Positions 47,857 through 56,625 of a stretch of DNA of 64,000 nucleotides are shown here, piece by piece (the stretch's first letter is position 1; each line of letters starts with the position of its first letter). A model generated the notes under the pieces. It worked only from the letters and a program-made list of their open reading frames with translations. It was not told the DNA's origin and ran no database searches. Both the position numbers and the translations under genes were made by a program. This DNA comes from Chitinophagales bacterium (GTDB lineage Bacteria > Bacteroidota > Bacteroidia > Chitinophagales > CAIOSU01): the NCBI GenBank assembly GCA_040877935.1, contig JBBDNB010000039.1, positions 62,001-126,000 on the forward strand. The letters are read 5' to 3'.

Positions 47857-47863
47857 AGGAGGT
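47857..47863 (+). promoter_or_regulatory. Canonical Shine-Dalgarno site of the sensor kinase
   Basis: AGGAGGT six bases before the ATG at 47870; unusual for this phylum. Confidence 0.6.
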
Positions 47864-47869
47864 CTTAAC

Positions 47870-49429
47870 ATGACTATCTCTACCCATAAATTCAATGTTC
47901 TGGTAGTAGAAGACAATGAAGGGGATTTTATACTTATAGAGGATTATCTTAAAGAAAAGATGAACAATCCATTTGTTCAGCAAGCGAAATCTTTCGCTGG
48001 AGCGACTGGGGTTTTAGATAAAAACAAGCAATTTGATGTTATACTGCTCGATCTTTCTCTACCGGATATAAGTGGTGAAGAACTGGTGAAAAAAATCAGC
48101 AAGCTGGCTGAGCAGATACCAATCATAGTATTGACAGGCTATGCTCAAAAAAACTTTGGAGTAAAAACACTTTCACTCGGTGTTTCAGATTATTTACTCA
48201 AAGATGAATTCACTCCAACAGAACTGTACAAAAGCATTATATACAGTATTGAGCGCAAACGCATCAATTCAAAATTAAAAGAATCGGAACAAAAATACCG
48301 GCATATTTTTCATTCAAGCCCGCTGCCTATGTGGGTTTACGAAATTGACACCCTTCGCTTTCTTGATGTAAATAATGCTGCGGTAAGGCATTATGGATAT
48401 AGCCAAAAAGATTTTCTCTCTATGACCATTAAAGATATCCGCCCCCCGGAGGATATTAAGCAACTCAAAAAAGTAGTGTCACTTTCAGAAGGCAAAGGTG
48501 AGTTGTACTTTCAGGGAATTTTCAGACATAAGAAGAAATCCGGAGAAATCATTATGGTAGATATACAAAGCAATATTATAAGTTTTGATGGCAGACATGC
48601 TGAATTGGTGCTTGCAACGGATATTACAGAGAAATTAAAAGCAGAGCAGCAACTTAAAAAAAGTGAAGCGGCACTAAGAAAATTAAACAGAGAACTGGAG
48701 AAAAGAGTAGCTGAGCGCACTACTGAATTAATGGAAAGTAATGAGGAATTAGAAATGTTCAATTATGCAGTATCACATGAATTAAGAGCTCCTTTACGAT
48801 TTATGAATTTTTGCCTCGTATCAATTATCAAAATGCGGGATAAAAATCAATTGGAAGAGGCTTTTGAAGTAATTGAAGATATGCTCAATGCCAGTAATAA
48901 AATGTACCAACAATTGGAAGATCTCCTGGCTTTTTCAAAAGTAGGAAAGCAAACCATAAAGCATGAGAAATTTGATATGTATCAACTATTAAAGGAAGTG
49001 CTAAAAGATTTGGGACGCGAATACGATTTGGCTAAATACACAATAGAGATCACGCCACAGCCATTGGTATTTGGGGATAAAAATTTGCTTTACTACCTGC
49101 TTAGAAACCTGCTGTCCAATGCGCTGAAATACAGTTCTAAAAAAGAAAAGCCACATATTGAAATAGATGTAGAAGAAAAAAAACAAGAGTTTATCTATAG
49201 CATAAAGGACAATGGAGTTGGTTTTAATATGAAATATTACCACGCTTTATTTAAATATTTTGAAAGATTGCACTCTGAGAATGAGTTTGCAGGAAATGGT
49301 GCCGGACTATCCATTGCCCAGCGCATTATAAAAAGGCATGGGGGAGAAATATGGGCTGAAGGCAAGGAAGGAAAAGGAGCATGCTTTTACTTTTCTTTAC
49401 CAAAAAAAGCTCCGCGCTCAAAATTCTAA
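47870..49429 (+). CDS. REC-PAS-histidine kinase
   Basis: 519 residues, without membrane helices. An N-terminal receiver domain (about 5-125) has its phospho-Asp in VILLDLSLPD. A PAS domain (about 145-260) starts YRHIFHSSPLPMWVYE. A coiled coil (about 262-292) leads to the dimerisation helix with the phospho-His in FNYAVSHELRAPLRF (near 305). The ATPase domain has LLSNALKYSS (N box, near 414), DNGVGFNMKYY (G1) and GAGLSIAQRIIKRHGG (G2). It resembles soluble phytochrome-type or hybrid kinases controlled through their own receiver. A small CheY-like regulator follows 47 bases later, its likely partner. Confidence 0.9.
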   Translation: MTISTHKFNVLVVEDNEGDFILIEDYLKEKMNNPFVQQAKSFAGATGVLDKNKQFDVILLDLSLPDISGEELVKKISKLAEQIPIIVLTGYAQKNFGVKTLSLGVSDYLLKDEFTPTELYKSIIYSIERKRINSKLKESEQKYRHIFHSSPLPMWVYEIDTLRFLDVNNAAVRHYGYSQKDFLSMTIKDIRPPEDIKQLKKVVSLSEGKGELYFQGIFRHKKKSGEIIMVDIQSNIISFDGRHAELVLATDITEKLKAEQQLKKSEAALRKLNRELEKRVAERTTELMESNEELEMFNYAVSHELRAPLRFMNFCLVSIIKMRDKNQLEEAFEVIEDMLNASNKMYQQLEDLLAFSKVGKQTIKHEKFDMYQLLKEVLKDLGREYDLAKYTIEITPQPLVFGDKNLLYYLLRNLLSNALKYSSKKEKPHIEIDVEEKKQEFIYSIKDNGVGFNMKYYHALFKYFERLHSENEFAGNGAGLSIAQRIIKRHGGEIWAEGKEGKGACFYFSLPKKAPRSKF

Positions 49430-49476
49430 GACTGAAAACAATCGAATTAATAAATATTTTTGTTACATTGGATAAT

Positions 49477-49875
49477 ATGCGCCAAATCAGAATTTTATTG
49501 GTAGAGGACAATGAAGGTGATATACTGCTGACTACAGAAGCATTAGAGGAGGGAAATGTCAGTGGTGAATTGATCGTAGTAAAAGATGGTTGGGAAGCTG
49601 TACAATTTCTTGAAAAAACAGGGAAGTACAAGGCCGCCAAAAGCCCTGACATAGTATTCCTGGACATCAATATACCAAAGTTGAATGGCCTTGAAGTTTT
49701 GCAAAGAATTAAAAACAATAATGTCATTAAACATATTCCTGTAATAATGCTTTCTAGTTCATCTGCTAAAAATGATGTTTTACTCTCTAATAGATACAAT
49801 GCCAATTTTTATATCAACAAACCACTTGAAATAGCCAATTTAAAACAAGTGCTCAATTTGGTTAAAGAGGCTTAA
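49477..49875 (+). CDS. CheY-like single-domain response regulator
   Basis: 132 residues from ATG 49477; the frame extends back into the kinase gene but without conserved sequence. It has the receiver fold of the Rcp1 type: ILLVEDNEGD (acidic pocket), PDIVFLDINIPKLNGLEVL (phospho-Asp near 67), VIMLSSSSAKND (Thr/Ser switch) and YINKPLEI (Lys near 117). There is no output domain. Rcp1-type regulators pair with REC/PAS/phytochrome-like kinases such as the one just upstream. Confidence 0.9.
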   Translation: MRQIRILLVEDNEGDILLTTEALEEGNVSGELIVVKDGWEAVQFLEKTGKYKAAKSPDIVFLDINIPKLNGLEVLQRIKNNNVIKHIPVIMLSSSSAKNDVLLSNRYNANFYINKPLEIANLKQVLNLVKEA

Positions 49876-49993
49876 AATCAGAGTTTTCCGTCACAGAAAT
49901 TGTATATGCTGTTAATACCCGTTATACAATGTTAAATACTTTGGGATTGGATCAGATTCTTCATATCATGTAAAAAATCAAATTTTATCAATT

Positions 49994-50476
49994 ATGTTTA
50001 AACAAGTTTTATTTGCAGTATTTACTGCCACTACAGTACTTTTTTCAACCCCGCTAATGGCTCAAATGCAAGGGCCAAGCCAAGCTCCTGCCGGTGGTCA
50101 GGAATCTGCCCCTGAAGTATCAGATGCAGAACTCGAGAAATTTGTGAATGCACTGAATAAAGTCAATCAGGTTCAGGAACAGTACCAGGGAGAAATGGTA
50201 CAACAAGTAGAAAAAAGTGGTCTTGATGTAGAACGCTTCAATGAGATTGCCAATGCACAGCAAAACCCCAATCAGGAAGTGGAAGCCAGTGAAAAAGAAC
50301 TGGCTAATTTTCAAACTGCGGTAGAAAAAATTTCCTCAACACAGCAGGAAATGCAAAGCGAATTGCAGAATGCTGTTGTTGATGCTGGAATGCAACCTAC
50401 ACGGTACCAGCAGATCATGAACCAGGTAAATCAGGATCCTGCGCTTCAGCAAAAAGTTCAATCCATGATGGAATAA
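49994..50476 (+). CDS. DUF4168 secreted protein
   Basis: 160 residues: signal peptide ending LMAQ, a Gln/Pro/Gly-rich linker, then two helical repeats, each beginning with SDAELEKFVNALNKVNQVQ or EKELANFQTAVEKISSTQQ and ending in a Tyr/Phe-rich segment (VERFNEIANAQQNPN; PTRYQQIMNQVNQDP). This duplicated layout is DUF4168. Its role is unknown. A terminator follows. Confidence 0.8.
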   Translation: MFKQVLFAVFTATTVLFSTPLMAQMQGPSQAPAGGQESAPEVSDAELEKFVNALNKVNQVQEQYQGEMVQQVEKSGLDVERFNEIANAQQNPNQEVEASEKELANFQTAVEKISSTQQEMQSELQNAVVDAGMQPTRYQQIMNQVNQDPALQQKVQSMME

Positions 50477-50500
50477 TCAATTGCTGAAAAAATGCTTTAT

Positions 50501-50536
50501 AAAAGGATGGTCTATTCAGGCTGTCCTTTTTTTATT
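50501..50536 (+). terminator. Intrinsic terminator after the DUF4168 gene
   Basis: AAAAGGATGG and CTGTCCTTTT pair over ten positions with two G-T pairs, ten-base loop, running into TTTTTT. Confidence 0.7.
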
Positions 50537-50585
50537 CTAGCCCGTTCTACTTTTGTATTTTTACCCGACACAAAAAATAACATCT

Positions 50586-51776
50586 ATGTACGGAGGATTA
50601 AAAGAGCATTTAAAATCGGAATTGAAAGAAATTGAAGTGGCCGGGCTATATAAAAAAGAAAGAGTGATTAGCACGGCACAAGATGCTGTTATCCGCTTAG
50701 AAGATGGCAGCGAAGTGATTAATTTCTGTGCCAATAATTACCTTGGGCTTTCCAATAATAAGCAGGTAAGGGAAGCCGCCAAAAAAAGCATTGATGAACG
50801 TGGTTTTGGCATGTCATCGGTACGCTTTATTTGTGGCACACAGGATATCCATAAAAAATTGGAAAGCAGAATTTCCGAATTCCTGGGTACGGAAGACACC
50901 ATATTATATGCCGCTGCTTTTGATGCCAATGGCGGTGTTTTTGAACCACTATTTGGCCCGGAAGACGCCATTATTTCAGATGCACTGAACCATGCTTCTA
51001 TTATTGATGGAGTGCGTTTGTGTAAAGCCAAGCGCTATCGTTTTCAGCACAATGATATGGATGATCTGGAAGCCAAACTGAAAGATGCGCAGGAGCAAAG
51101 ATTCAGAATTGTGGTTACAGATGGTGTATTTTCCATGGATGGTACTATTGCCCAATTGGATAAAATTTGTGCTTTGGCAGAAAAATACGATGCCTTGGTA
51201 ATGGTGGATGAATGTCATGCCTCCGGGTTTATGGGGGAAACCGGACGCGGCACACATGAATTTAGAAATGTAATCGGACAAATTGATATCATTACCGGAA
51301 CTCTGGGCAAAGCACTGGGTGGTGCCTCTGGTGGCTTTACTTCCGGCAGAAAGGAAATTGTAGATTTGCTCAGGCAGCGCTCCAGGCCTTATCTTTTTTC
51401 CAATACTTTGGCACCGGCAATTACAGGCGCGTCTATTGAAGTATTGGATATGCTTTCCGAAAGTACTGCATTGCGAGATAAGCTCGAAGAAAACACCCTC
51501 TATTTCCGCGAAAAAATTAAATCCGCTGGATTTGATATCAAGCCGGGCACACACCCCATAGTGCCCATAATGATTTATGATGCCAAAAAATCACAGGAAT
51601 TTGCTGATGCGCTTTTAAAAGAAGGCATTTATGTGATTGGATTTTTCTATCCCGTAGTCCCAAAAGGAGAGGCCCGAATCAGGGTTCAACTTTCGGCAGC
51701 GCATGAACGCAAACATTTGGATAAAGCCATTGCTGCTTTTAGCAGTATCGGAAAACAATTGGGCATAATTCAATAA
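50586..51776 (+). CDS. kbl: Glycine C-acetyltransferase (2-amino-3-ketobutyrate CoA ligase)
   Basis: 396 residues from ATG 50586 ([27 protein letters not shown]). Alpha-oxoamine synthase family; [12 protein letters not shown] (about 46-57) and [21 protein letters not shown] point to Kbl rather than biotin-pathway BioF. The PLP-binding Lys is in [10 protein letters not shown] near 241. The enzyme splits 2-amino-3-oxobutyrate with CoA into glycine and acetyl-CoA, completing threonine degradation. No threonine dehydrogenase (tdh) is seen beside it; the next gene, two bases on, is a membrane protein. An upstream TACTTTTG may be a -7 box. Confidence 0.92.
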   Translation: MYGGLKEHLKSELKEIEVAGLYKKERVISTAQDAVIRLEDGSEVINFCANNYLGLSNNKQVREAAKKSIDERGFGMSSVRFICGTQDIHKKLESRISEFLGTEDTILYAAAFDANGGVFEPLFGPEDAIISDALNHASIIDGVRLCKAKRYRFQHNDMDDLEAKLKDAQEQRFRIVVTDGVFSMDGTIAQLDKICALAEKYDALVMVDECHASGFMGETGRGTHEFRNVIGQIDIITGTLGKALGGASGGFTSGRKEIVDLLRQRSRPYLFSNTLAPAITGASIEVLDMLSESTALRDKLEENTLYFREKIKSAGFDIKPGTHPIVPIMIYDAKKSQEFADALLKEGIYVIGFFYPVVPKGEARIRVQLSAAHERKHLDKAIAAFSSIGKQLGIIQ

Positions 51777-51778
51777 TC

Positions 51779-52357
51779 ATGACAGAAGACCCGCAAGGCT
51801 TTGCCCGTTTTTTTACCAGGAATCTGTTGCGGGGACTTTTGTTTTTTGCCTTGTTTTTGATTGCCTTTGTTTTTCTCCGCGATTGGATTTTAAGCCATTA
51901 CGAGCAATGGTTACAACCCATAGCAGACGAGCCCTTCTGGCTTTATGTGGTGTTTTTTCTCAACGAACTGATCTTTGGTTTTATTCCGCCTGAAGTTTTT
52001 ATGGTAATCTTTATTCCGCAGGGCACCGAGTATTTTATTAGGCAAATTATTTTAATGACCATACTTTCCTATTGCGGAGGTTTCCTGGCGTATGCCGGTG
52101 GGAAATTTTTATCAAGATTTCCTGCTTTTGACTTGCTTGGTAGATTTCCAAGACTGGCCAAATGGCAACCCTACTATAATAAATACGGAGGTTTGTTGGT
52201 GTTTGCTTCCGCCATTACCCCATTGCCTTTTGCGCTTGTAAGTTTGCTTTGCGGGTGGTTGAAATATCCCTTGGGGCGTTATATACTTTTCGGGAGTCTG
52301 CGATTTATTCGCTTTGTGCTCTATGGTTATTTGTTTTGGTTGGCCAATTCCTTTTGA
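51779..52357 (+). CDS. VTT/DedA-like membrane protein (YqaA-type)
   Basis: 192 residues with about five hydrophobic helices. FGFIPPEVFMVIFIP and YGGLLVFASAITPLPFALVSLLCGW match the VTT (DedA/SNARE-associated) pattern with its Pro-rich re-entrant turn. Such proteins are linked to lipid scrambling or transport. It starts two bases after kbl and its 3' end overlaps the convergent scpA by 31 bases. Confidence 0.75.
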   Translation: MTEDPQGFARFFTRNLLRGLLFFALFLIAFVFLRDWILSHYEQWLQPIADEPFWLYVVFFLNELIFGFIPPEVFMVIFIPQGTEYFIRQIILMTILSYCGGFLAYAGGKFLSRFPAFDLLGRFPRLAKWQPYYNKYGGLLVFASAITPLPFALVSLLCGWLKYPLGRYILFGSLRFIRFVLYGYLFWLANSF

Positions 52358-53100
52358 TCAGCATTTTTGAGCTCAACAGTAAAGTTGTTTATTCCATCTC
52401 TCAGTTGGATACTGATATTGCCCAATTGTATCAGTTCAAGCAAAGCAAGAAAAGTGAAAAGTGCATGTATGCGGTCTTCACAGATTTGAAATATTGTTTC
52501 AAACCCGGCAGGTTCCCCCGGATTTAAGATGCCCAGTAAATATTCTTTTTGACTGCTGATGCTGTAGTTGTAGCGAATAATGGTGTGTTGAACATTTTGC
52601 TTTCTATCCTCAAATCGGTTCAGTACTTTATTGAAAGCTTGCATCAATTTGTAGAGATCGAGCGTGTGCAGCTCGGCAGTATCATCACTGTGGTGATTGA
52701 TGTATTTCAGCTCGGATTGAATATTGCCTCTTTGAAAAATTTTAGTACGATTTTCTTCCAGTGTTTTCAGGTCATCAATTACTGCTTTGAATTTTTTGTA
52801 TTCAAGCAGCTTCTGCACCAGTTCTTCTCGCGGATCGAGTTCATTGCCTTCCTCATCTACTTCTTTGCGGGGCAATAGCATTTTGGCTTTAATACGCATT
52901 AAAGAAGAAGCTACCAGTATAAATTCACTGGCCACTTCAATGTTCATGGTTTCCATTTGGTGGATATAATCCAGGAAATCGGCAGTGATCTTTGAAATTG
53001 GGATGTCATAAATATCCAGCTCATCCCTTTCTATGAAGAAAAGTAAAAGATCAAAAGGACCTTCGAATTGCGGCAGTTTTATTTCAAAAATATCTGACAA
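52327..53100 (-). CDS. scpA: Segregation and condensation protein A
   Basis: 257 residues. FEGPFDLLLFFIERDELDIYDIPISKITADFLDYI (about 11-45) is the ScpA N-terminal signature, and the C-terminal winged helix has AGFETIFQICEDRIHALFTFLALLELIQLG. ScpA is the kleisin bridging SMC heads for chromosome organisation. Its last 31 bases overlap the VTT gene in the opposite direction. scpB and smc are not in the window. Confidence 0.93.
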   Translation of the reverse strand: MSDIFEIKLPQFEGPFDLLLFFIERDELDIYDIPISKITADFLDYIHQMETMNIEVASEFILVASSLMRIKAKMLLPRKEVDEEGNELDPREELVQKLLEYKKFKAVIDDLKTLEENRTKIFQRGNIQSELKYINHHSDDTAELHTLDLYKLMQAFNKVLNRFEDRKQNVQHTIIRYNYSISSQKEYLLGILNPGEPAGFETIFQICEDRIHALFTFLALLELIQLGNISIQLRDGINNFTVELKNADQKELANQNK

Positions 53101-53357
53101 GAAAAAATGGATTAGTTTGTAAAAATAAGACTAAGTAAATGGACTGTGAAATTTTAGTACAACTCAGGTTTTGTATCAGCTGCAATTATCGTTTTTAAAA
53201 TCTGACTCAAATTCCTATAAAACGGCTTGTACCTGCTATGGGGCATCATGGTTTCTATGTTAAGACCGTTACAGGGATATGGTTTGGGTATATAGCAAAA
53301 CAAACTCAATAATAGTAAGTGTTTCACGATTTTTTGGGAATTTAAGATAGATACAGA

Positions 53358-53432
53358 AACATACGACTCCTCCGGAGTCGGTGACAAGGGCGGTTTCAAC
53401 CCTGTTATAAACATATGATGCCTCTTGGCATC
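53358..53432 (-). repeat. Bipartite hairpin repeat, reverse copy
   Basis: GACTCCTCCGGAGTC at 53365-53379, preceded by AAACATAC, and GATGCCTCTTGGCATC at 53417-53432, preceded by ATAAACATAT. The 52-base period and the spacer pattern (ATGTTT-TAA ... GAA-C-CCC ... TCAC on the minus strand) match the copy at 22985-23059. Confidence 0.65.
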
Positions 53433-53655
53433 AATTCACACTAATCTATAAAAATCAAATATTGCAGATTTCCCTCTTCCTGAAAAAAATATCATTACCC
53501 GGAAATGTGGTTCGTTTAGGAAAACATCCTGTCAAAAAACATTTGATTTCGCTGACATCAGTTTGGTTTGCTTTGAAAGACAATCCTAAAAATACCCAAT
53601 CAATACAACGACCTTTTAATTCAAACAAGAACTTTTACCCATCCTGGAAGTATGG

Positions 53656-53704
53656 TATGTTTATAAAAAGCGGCTCCAACAATAAACCCGACCCCAGCGG
53701 GGTC
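53656..53704 (+). repeat. Bipartite hairpin repeat, degenerate third copy
   Basis: TATGTTTATAA at 53656-53666 and the hairpin GACCCCAGCGGGGTC at 53690-53704 keep the same 34-base distance as in the other copies. The first hairpin is degenerate. Confidence 0.5.
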
Positions 53705-53799
53705 ACACCTTCAAAATCTATAATTGTTAATTTCATTTAAGTTGTCTCTGTTGTTTTGAAATATGGAAATCCTTTCTTAAACTATAAGAAATTTTCGTT

Positions 53800-54330
53800 A
53801 TGAAAATACCAAATACAAATATTGACCTGGAACTGAAGCAAGGAGATATTGCAGCTCAAAACGATATGGAAGCTGTAGTAAATGCAGCCAATGCTCAACT
53901 GACTACAGGCGGTGGTGTAGCGGGAGCGATACATCGTGCAGCCGGCCCTGAATTGAGTGAAGCATGTCAACCAATGGCTCCCATTCGCCCGGGAGAGGCG
54001 GTTATTAGCGGGGCGTTTAATTTACCAAACGATTATGTGATCCATTGCCTTGGCCCAATTTATGGCCGCGACAAACCCGAAGATCAACTACTGGCAAATT
54101 GTTATGAGAATGCATTGCATTTGGCCGATAAAAACAACATTTCATCCATTGCATTTCCTGCTATTTCAAGTGGCGCTTTTGGTTACCCGATAGATTCGGC
54201 AGCAGAAGTTGCCCTGGGAACCATATCGGATGTAGCTAAGGAACTCAAACATGTAAAGCTTATCCGAATGGTTCTGTTCAGCAACCGTGATTTGGAAATT
54301 TTTGAAAACAAACTAAAACAACTGATATGA
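53800..54330 (+). CDS. Macrodomain (ADP-ribose-binding) protein
   Basis: 176 residues, one macrodomain. VNAANAQLTTGGGVAGAIHRAAGPEL (about 28-53) is the ADP-ribose-binding Asn plus Gly loop, and FPAISSGAFGYP near 121 the second loop. The layout is the MacroD/YmdB type, which removes acyl or ADP-ribosyl groups (O-acetyl-ADP-ribose deacetylase). It shares four bases with pncB downstream, so translation is coupled with an NAD-salvage enzyme. Confidence 0.9.
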   Translation: MKIPNTNIDLELKQGDIAAQNDMEAVVNAANAQLTTGGGVAGAIHRAAGPELSEACQPMAPIRPGEAVISGAFNLPNDYVIHCLGPIYGRDKPEDQLLANCYENALHLADKNNISSIAFPAISSGAFGYPIDSAAEVALGTISDVAKELKHVKLIRMVLFSNRDLEIFENKLKQLI

Positions 54331-55733
54331 TTAACTATACTGCTACTTATACCGATATGTACCAATTGACTATGGCGCAGGTCTATTTCCTGAAAGGGCA
54401 GAAAGACAATACCGCTGTGTTTGACTATTTCTTCAGAAAATTGCCTTTTGAAAGTGGCTATGCAGTATATGCCGGATTGGAAATACTTCTGGACATTCTT
54501 GAAAATTTGCATTTTGATGAAAAGGATATTCTTTTTCTGCAAAAACAGGGATTTGATCACGAATTTCTGGAACATTTAAAAAAATTCCGCTTCACAGGAA
54601 ATGTCTATAGCAGCACTGAAGGCGATGTGGTTTTCCCTACCCGTCCGGTCTTGCAAATAGAAAGCAATATCATTGAAGCCCAGATAATTGAGACCTTATT
54701 GCTGAATACTTTGAATTTCCAGACACTGATTGCTACCAAAGCAAGCAGAATGCGGAAAGTTGCAGGTGACAGAAAGCTGATTGATTTTGGTTTGCGCAGG
54801 GCGCATGGTCCGGGCGGGCATTTTGCCAGTCGTGCTGCTGTAATTGGTGGTTTTGATGCTACAAGCAATGTGCGTGCCGGCCGTGATTTTGATATTCCTG
54901 TTTCTGGTACTATGGCACATTCTTTTGTTCAAAGTTATGATACAGAATTAGAAGCTTTCCGTGATTTTGCACAAGGTCGGCCTGATGATTGTGTCTTACT
55001 TGTAGATACTTACGACACACTGAAAAGTGGTGTGCCCAATGCCATAAAAGTGGGACTGGAAATGAAAGAGCGTGGGCAGCAGCTCAAAGGTATCCGGCTT
55101 GACAGTGGCGACCTGGCTTATCTGGCCAAAGAAAGTCGCAAAATGCTGGATAAGGCTGACCTGCATGAGGTTAAAATTGCCGCTTCCAACCAATTGGATG
55201 AACACGTTATAAGAAGTCTCTTGGAACAAGAAGCTCCTATCGATTTATTTGGGGTAGGCACGAGTTTGGTGATTGGCCGGCCCGATTCTGCACTTGATGG
55301 CGTTTACAAACTTGCATTTGCCAATGATAAACCAAGAATCAAGCTTTCGGAAAATGTAGGAAAGATTACATTGCCACATAAAAAACAGGTACACAGAATA
55401 CGCGATGACCAGGGGCAAATGATTGGTGCAGATGCAGTTGCTTTAAAGGATGAATTAAAAGTGCACCGTATGCATCACGTGTTTGAATCTGGAAAGTCGC
55501 TGTCATTTAAAAACTGCCAGAAAGAACCATTGCTGCAATTGGTAATGGAAAATGGAAAGCGTGTAAACCTTCCAAGGTCGGTGAAGGAGATTCAAACATA
55601 CAGCCGACAGCGTTTGGAAGAATTGCCCCTTGAATACAAGCGCTTTGAAAACCCGCATATTTATAAAATAGGCCTGAGTGATGGCTTGAAAAAAGAGCGG
55701 GATGAATTGATAGCGGAGAAGAAAAGCGTTTAA
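54327..55733 (+). CDS. pncB: Nicotinate phosphoribosyltransferase
   Basis: 468 residues. FGLRRAHGPGGHFASRAAVIGGFDATSNV (about 153-181) carries the catalytic His region and phosphoribosyl site, and GIRLDSGDLAYLAKESRKMLD (about 252-272) the PRPP-binding part. The enzyme makes nicotinate mononucleotide from nicotinate and PRPP in NAD salvage. ATGA overlap with the macrodomain gene. The partner nicotinamidase lies 1.75 kb downstream, beyond the AbiE pair. Confidence 0.95.
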   Translation: MINYTATYTDMYQLTMAQVYFLKGQKDNTAVFDYFFRKLPFESGYAVYAGLEILLDILENLHFDEKDILFLQKQGFDHEFLEHLKKFRFTGNVYSSTEGDVVFPTRPVLQIESNIIEAQIIETLLLNTLNFQTLIATKASRMRKVAGDRKLIDFGLRRAHGPGGHFASRAAVIGGFDATSNVRAGRDFDIPVSGTMAHSFVQSYDTELEAFRDFAQGRPDDCVLLVDTYDTLKSGVPNAIKVGLEMKERGQQLKGIRLDSGDLAYLAKESRKMLDKADLHEVKIAASNQLDEHVIRSLLEQEAPIDLFGVGTSLVIGRPDSALDGVYKLAFANDKPRIKLSENVGKITLPHKKQVHRIRDDQGQMIGADAVALKDELKVHRMHHVFESGKSLSFKNCQKEPLLQLVMENGKRVNLPRSVKEIQTYSRQRLEELPLEYKRFENPHIYKIGLSDGLKKERDELIAEKKSV

Positions 55734-55747
55734 ACTATAAATTTTAT

Positions 55748-55799
55748 TTGCAATCCAATTTATTATTTTATATTTGCGATATACTACGTTTTTCGTAGT
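55748..55799 (+). promoter_or_regulatory. Promoter and operator-like inverted repeat of the AbiE pair
   Basis: TTG at 55748-55750 and TATATTTG at 55769-55776 (18-base spacer) form a promoter. ACTACG-TTTTT-CGTAGT at 55783-55799 lies at the expected transcription start. AbiEi antitoxins are known to repress their own operon by binding inverted repeats in this region. Confidence 0.55.
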
Positions 55800-55824
55800 G
55801 AACCGCAAATTACAAATAATAGCT

Positions 55825-56622
55825 GTGGTAGAAAAACACAAAAGCCTGGAGAATTTTGTAGAGGAAAAAAGAGCCGAGGGGAAATATTCATTTACGCAAA
55901 ATGAATTATTAGATAGTTTTGATATTTCTGGAAAGGCTTTACAACAAGCTTTGTATAGACTAAAGACCAAAAATAAAATAGCACATGTACGAAAAGGCTT
56001 TTATGCAATAATCTCTCCCGAATTTTTAAAATGGGGAATCCCGCCTCCCTATTTATTCATAGATGATTTAATGAAATCGATTGGTAAGGACTATTATGTG
56101 GGCTTATTTTCAGCTGCTTCATTGCATGGTGCTTCCCATCAGGCTGTAATGAAATTTTATGTGATTACTGAAAAGCCTGCTTTAAGAAATATAAGTAAGG
56201 ATAATTTGAATGTTGATTTTTATGTTAAGCAGAATTGGTCAAAAGATGATATAGTCCTAAAGAAAACCGATGCAGGATATATAAAGGTTTCTTCTCCCGA
56301 ATTAACAGCCTTAGACCTGCTTTATTATGGTAATTATGGAGTGAATAGGGCATTTACTGTTATAGAGGAGTTAACTGAAGAAATGAATACAAAATCTTTA
56401 ATCCGAGTAGCTGAAAATTTTCCAAACATCTCTACTATACAGCGCTTGGGCTATTTGCTGGATATTGAATTAAATAATCAAAAATTGGCAAATGCATTAA
56501 AAAAAGTGCTGAAAAATAAAAGGATTTATCCAGTTAGGTTAAGTAAGAATTCTAGTAAAAACGGAGCGTACAATTCAATATGGAATATTTATATAAATAC
56601 GGAGATTGAGAGTGATTTATAA
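55825..56622 (+). CDS. AbiEi-type antitoxin (type IV toxin-antitoxin)
   Basis: 265 residues from GTG 55825; GTG 55798 and TTG 55774 are other in-frame starts, but they lie in the operator or promoter. A winged-helix N-terminus (YSFTQNELLDSFDISGKALQQALYRLKTKNKIAHVRKGFYAI, about 22-63) is followed by the AbiEi C-terminal domain (YYVGLFSAASLHGASHQAV; PELTALDLLYYGNYG). It probably represses the pair and counteracts the toxin without binding it directly, as known for AbiE. The toxin gene starts three bases after its stop. The gene is more AT-rich than its flanks. Confidence 0.85.
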   Translation: MVEKHKSLENFVEEKRAEGKYSFTQNELLDSFDISGKALQQALYRLKTKNKIAHVRKGFYAIISPEFLKWGIPPPYLFIDDLMKSIGKDYYVGLFSAASLHGASHQAVMKFYVITEKPALRNISKDNLNVDFYVKQNWSKDDIVLKKTDAGYIKVSSPELTALDLLYYGNYGVNRAFTVIEELTEEMNTKSLIRVAENFPNISTIQRLGYLLDIELNNQKLANALKKVLKNKRIYPVRLSKNSSKNGAYNSIWNIYINTEIESDL

Positions 56623-56625
56623 TAA

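Larger units (their letters stand above)
53101..53799. other. Repeat-bearing non-coding stretch
   Basis: 699 bases between scpA and the macrodomain gene. It holds a bipartite hairpin repeat in reverse orientation and a degenerate third copy. Small open frames lack start signals and protein-like composition. Near the macrodomain gene the sequence is plain AT-rich leader; I see no full promoter consensus. Confidence 0.55.

Noticed and set aside
50976-51554. Antisense frame of 192 codons opposite kbl
   Set aside because: Sense frame is a complete, conserved enzyme; the antisense frame has no start context.
53462-53740. Open frame of 92 codons before the macrodomain gene
   Set aside because: It reads through the third repeat copy, has no recognisable domain or signal, and looks like chance coding in AT-rich DNA.
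53800-54330. DarG-type antitoxin of a DarT toxin
   Set aside because: The protein is a lone macrodomain without the C-terminal DarG domain, and no DarT gene is adjacent.
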